Positions 14,589 to 15,187 of a DNA stretch of 15,187 nt are shown one piece after another (positions within the stretch are counted from its first letter, which is position 1; every line of letters starts with the position of its first letter). This stretch comes from Caldifarciminota bacterium (GTDB lineage Bacteria; Hydrothermota; Tepidihabitantia; Tepidihabitantales; Tepidihabitantaceae). Location: NCBI GenBank assembly GCA_016935775.1, contig JAFGQF010000114.1:1-15187 (forward strand), given 5' to 3'. The notes beneath the pieces are model-generated. The model saw only the letters and a program-made list of their open reading frames with translations, was not told where the DNA came from and ran no database searches. A program made the position numbers and the translations under genes.

Positions 14589-15187
14589 ATGACGAAGCTG
14601 CTATGCCTCGGGTTGCTGGCGACCGGGCTGGTCATCGCCCAGGAGATGCCGGTGATGCCTTATGATTCGCTGATGGAAGACCGGGTGTCGGTGGACGGCT
14701 GGGTTGAGCGCGAGGACGGCGAGTTCGAGTACCCGGCCGAGCTCAAGAACCCGGCCACCGGGATGACGGTCTCGTGGGGTTATGACGACAGCCTGGTCTA
14801 TGTCGCGGTTGAAACCCGGGGCAAGGGCTGGTTCGGGTTCGGGCTGGGTTCGGCGACGATGGCCGGCTCGTATTTCTGGCTGGGTTTTTACGACGACGAT
14901 TCGGTCGAGCTGTACAACCTGGTCGGGGTCGGCCACGGCCACGAGCTGGCCGGGCACGCCGACTCGCTGGCCTATGACTGGGACGTGGACTTCGACGACG
15001 AGACCGGGGTGCGCTGTCTCGAGGTCGTGTTCCCGCTGCGCTGGTCGGACGAGGGCACGTCCGGCGGCGACAACGCCGTGCTCAAGAAAGCGGCGATCCC
15101 GGGCCTGGAACCGGGCGACATCTACGATATGGTGCTGGCCCAGAACACCAGGACCGCGTCGCTCGACGCCGGCCACACCCACCGCGC
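14589..15187 (+). CDS. Secreted DOMON-domain protein, C-terminus cut by window edge
   Basis: 199 complete codons from ATG 14589 to the window edge. AGGAG (14579-14583) is five bases upstream. Residues 1-18 are a signal peptide (MTKLLCLGLLATGLVIAQ). Residues about 32-199 fit a DOMON beta-sandwich: VSVDGWVE, then MTVSWGYDDSLVYVAVETRGKGWF (in pieces), then GFGLGSATMAGSYFWLGFYDDDS, then LEVVFPLRWSD and IYDMVLAQN. DOMON domains bind heme or sugar. M91 and a His near the end (H196 or H198) are at positions compatible with heme ligation, but this is inference. The gene is expressed from its own TTGACA promoter. What follows the domain (a membrane cytochrome, a sorting domain, or the stop) is outside the window. 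Confidence 0.85.
   Translation, partial: MTKLLCLGLLATGLVIAQEMPVMPYDSLMEDRVSVDGWVEREDGEFEYPAELKNPATGMTVSWGYDDSLVYVAVETRGKGWFGFGLGSATMAGSYFWLGFYDDDSVELYNLVGVGHGHELAGHADSLAYDWDVDFDDETGVRCLEVVFPLRWSDEGTSGGDNAVLKKAAIPGLEPGDIYDMVLAQNTRTASLDAGHTHR

Overview
This is a GC-rich bacterial chromosome segment (my estimate by eye is the mid-60s % GC) from a Gram-negative-type, probably uncultivated lineage. It carries signal peptides, a lipoprotein-like signal and large secreted multidomain proteins. One of these ends in a FlgD/Ig-like 'type A sorting'-style C-terminal domain, as is common in FCB-group and candidate-phylum bacteria. The short degenerate intergenic repeats built on CAGAAAC and GAATGAC units resemble what I remember from candidate division WOR-3 (Stahlbacteria) genomes. 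That placement is an inference, not something the window proves. There are no mobile elements, CRISPR arrays, rRNAs or tRNAs that I can see.

Layout from left to right. (1) A secreted multidomain protein on the minus strand runs off the left edge (1-1472) and has its own strong promoter. (2) murA (1672-2931) is followed by ispG (3063-4166), with a repeat-filled gap between them. (3) A secreted subtilisin-like S8 protease (4243-6822) follows, with an extended -10 promoter and a good hairpin terminator. (4) A two-gene operon encodes a 79-residue secreted or membrane protein (6947-7186) and an overlapping 464-residue protein (7164-8558), which joins a kinase-like N-terminal region to a NoeA-type SAM methyltransferase. 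(5) On the minus strand, glmM (10540-11895) and then glmS (8703-10526) form a glucosamine operon that converges on the methyltransferase operon across a palindromic repeat. (6) Divergent from glmM, a seven-bladed propeller lipoprotein (12037-13173) overlaps a gamma-carbonic-anhydrase-like protein (13173-13706). (7) About 880 bp lack a confident gene (13707-14588) and hold repeats, a G9 run, a small minus-strand ORF and what looks like a decayed gene. (8) A secreted DOMON-domain protein (14589 onward) runs off the right edge.

Functionally, GlmS and GlmM make glucosamine-1-phosphate, the precursor of UDP-GlcNAc, and MurA commits UDP-GlcNAc to peptidoglycan. IspG makes the isoprenoid precursor needed for, among other things, the lipid carrier of cell-wall synthesis. 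The rest is largely envelope or secreted protein. Promoters of the TTGAC(A/T) / TATAAT type can be read directly in front of most transcription units. murA and glmM appear to be transcribed without a leader, because their -10 boxes lie only 5-8 nt upstream of the start codon, whereas the secreted and envelope genes have strong Shine-Dalgarno sites.

The two most unusual things here are (a) a system of seven-base-periodic intergenic repeats in sequence classes that sort by position (GARTGRC-type at 5' ends, CAGNNNY-type at 3' ends and gene junctions), and (b) the small YLDPGTGS protein / kinase-like-methyltransferase pair.
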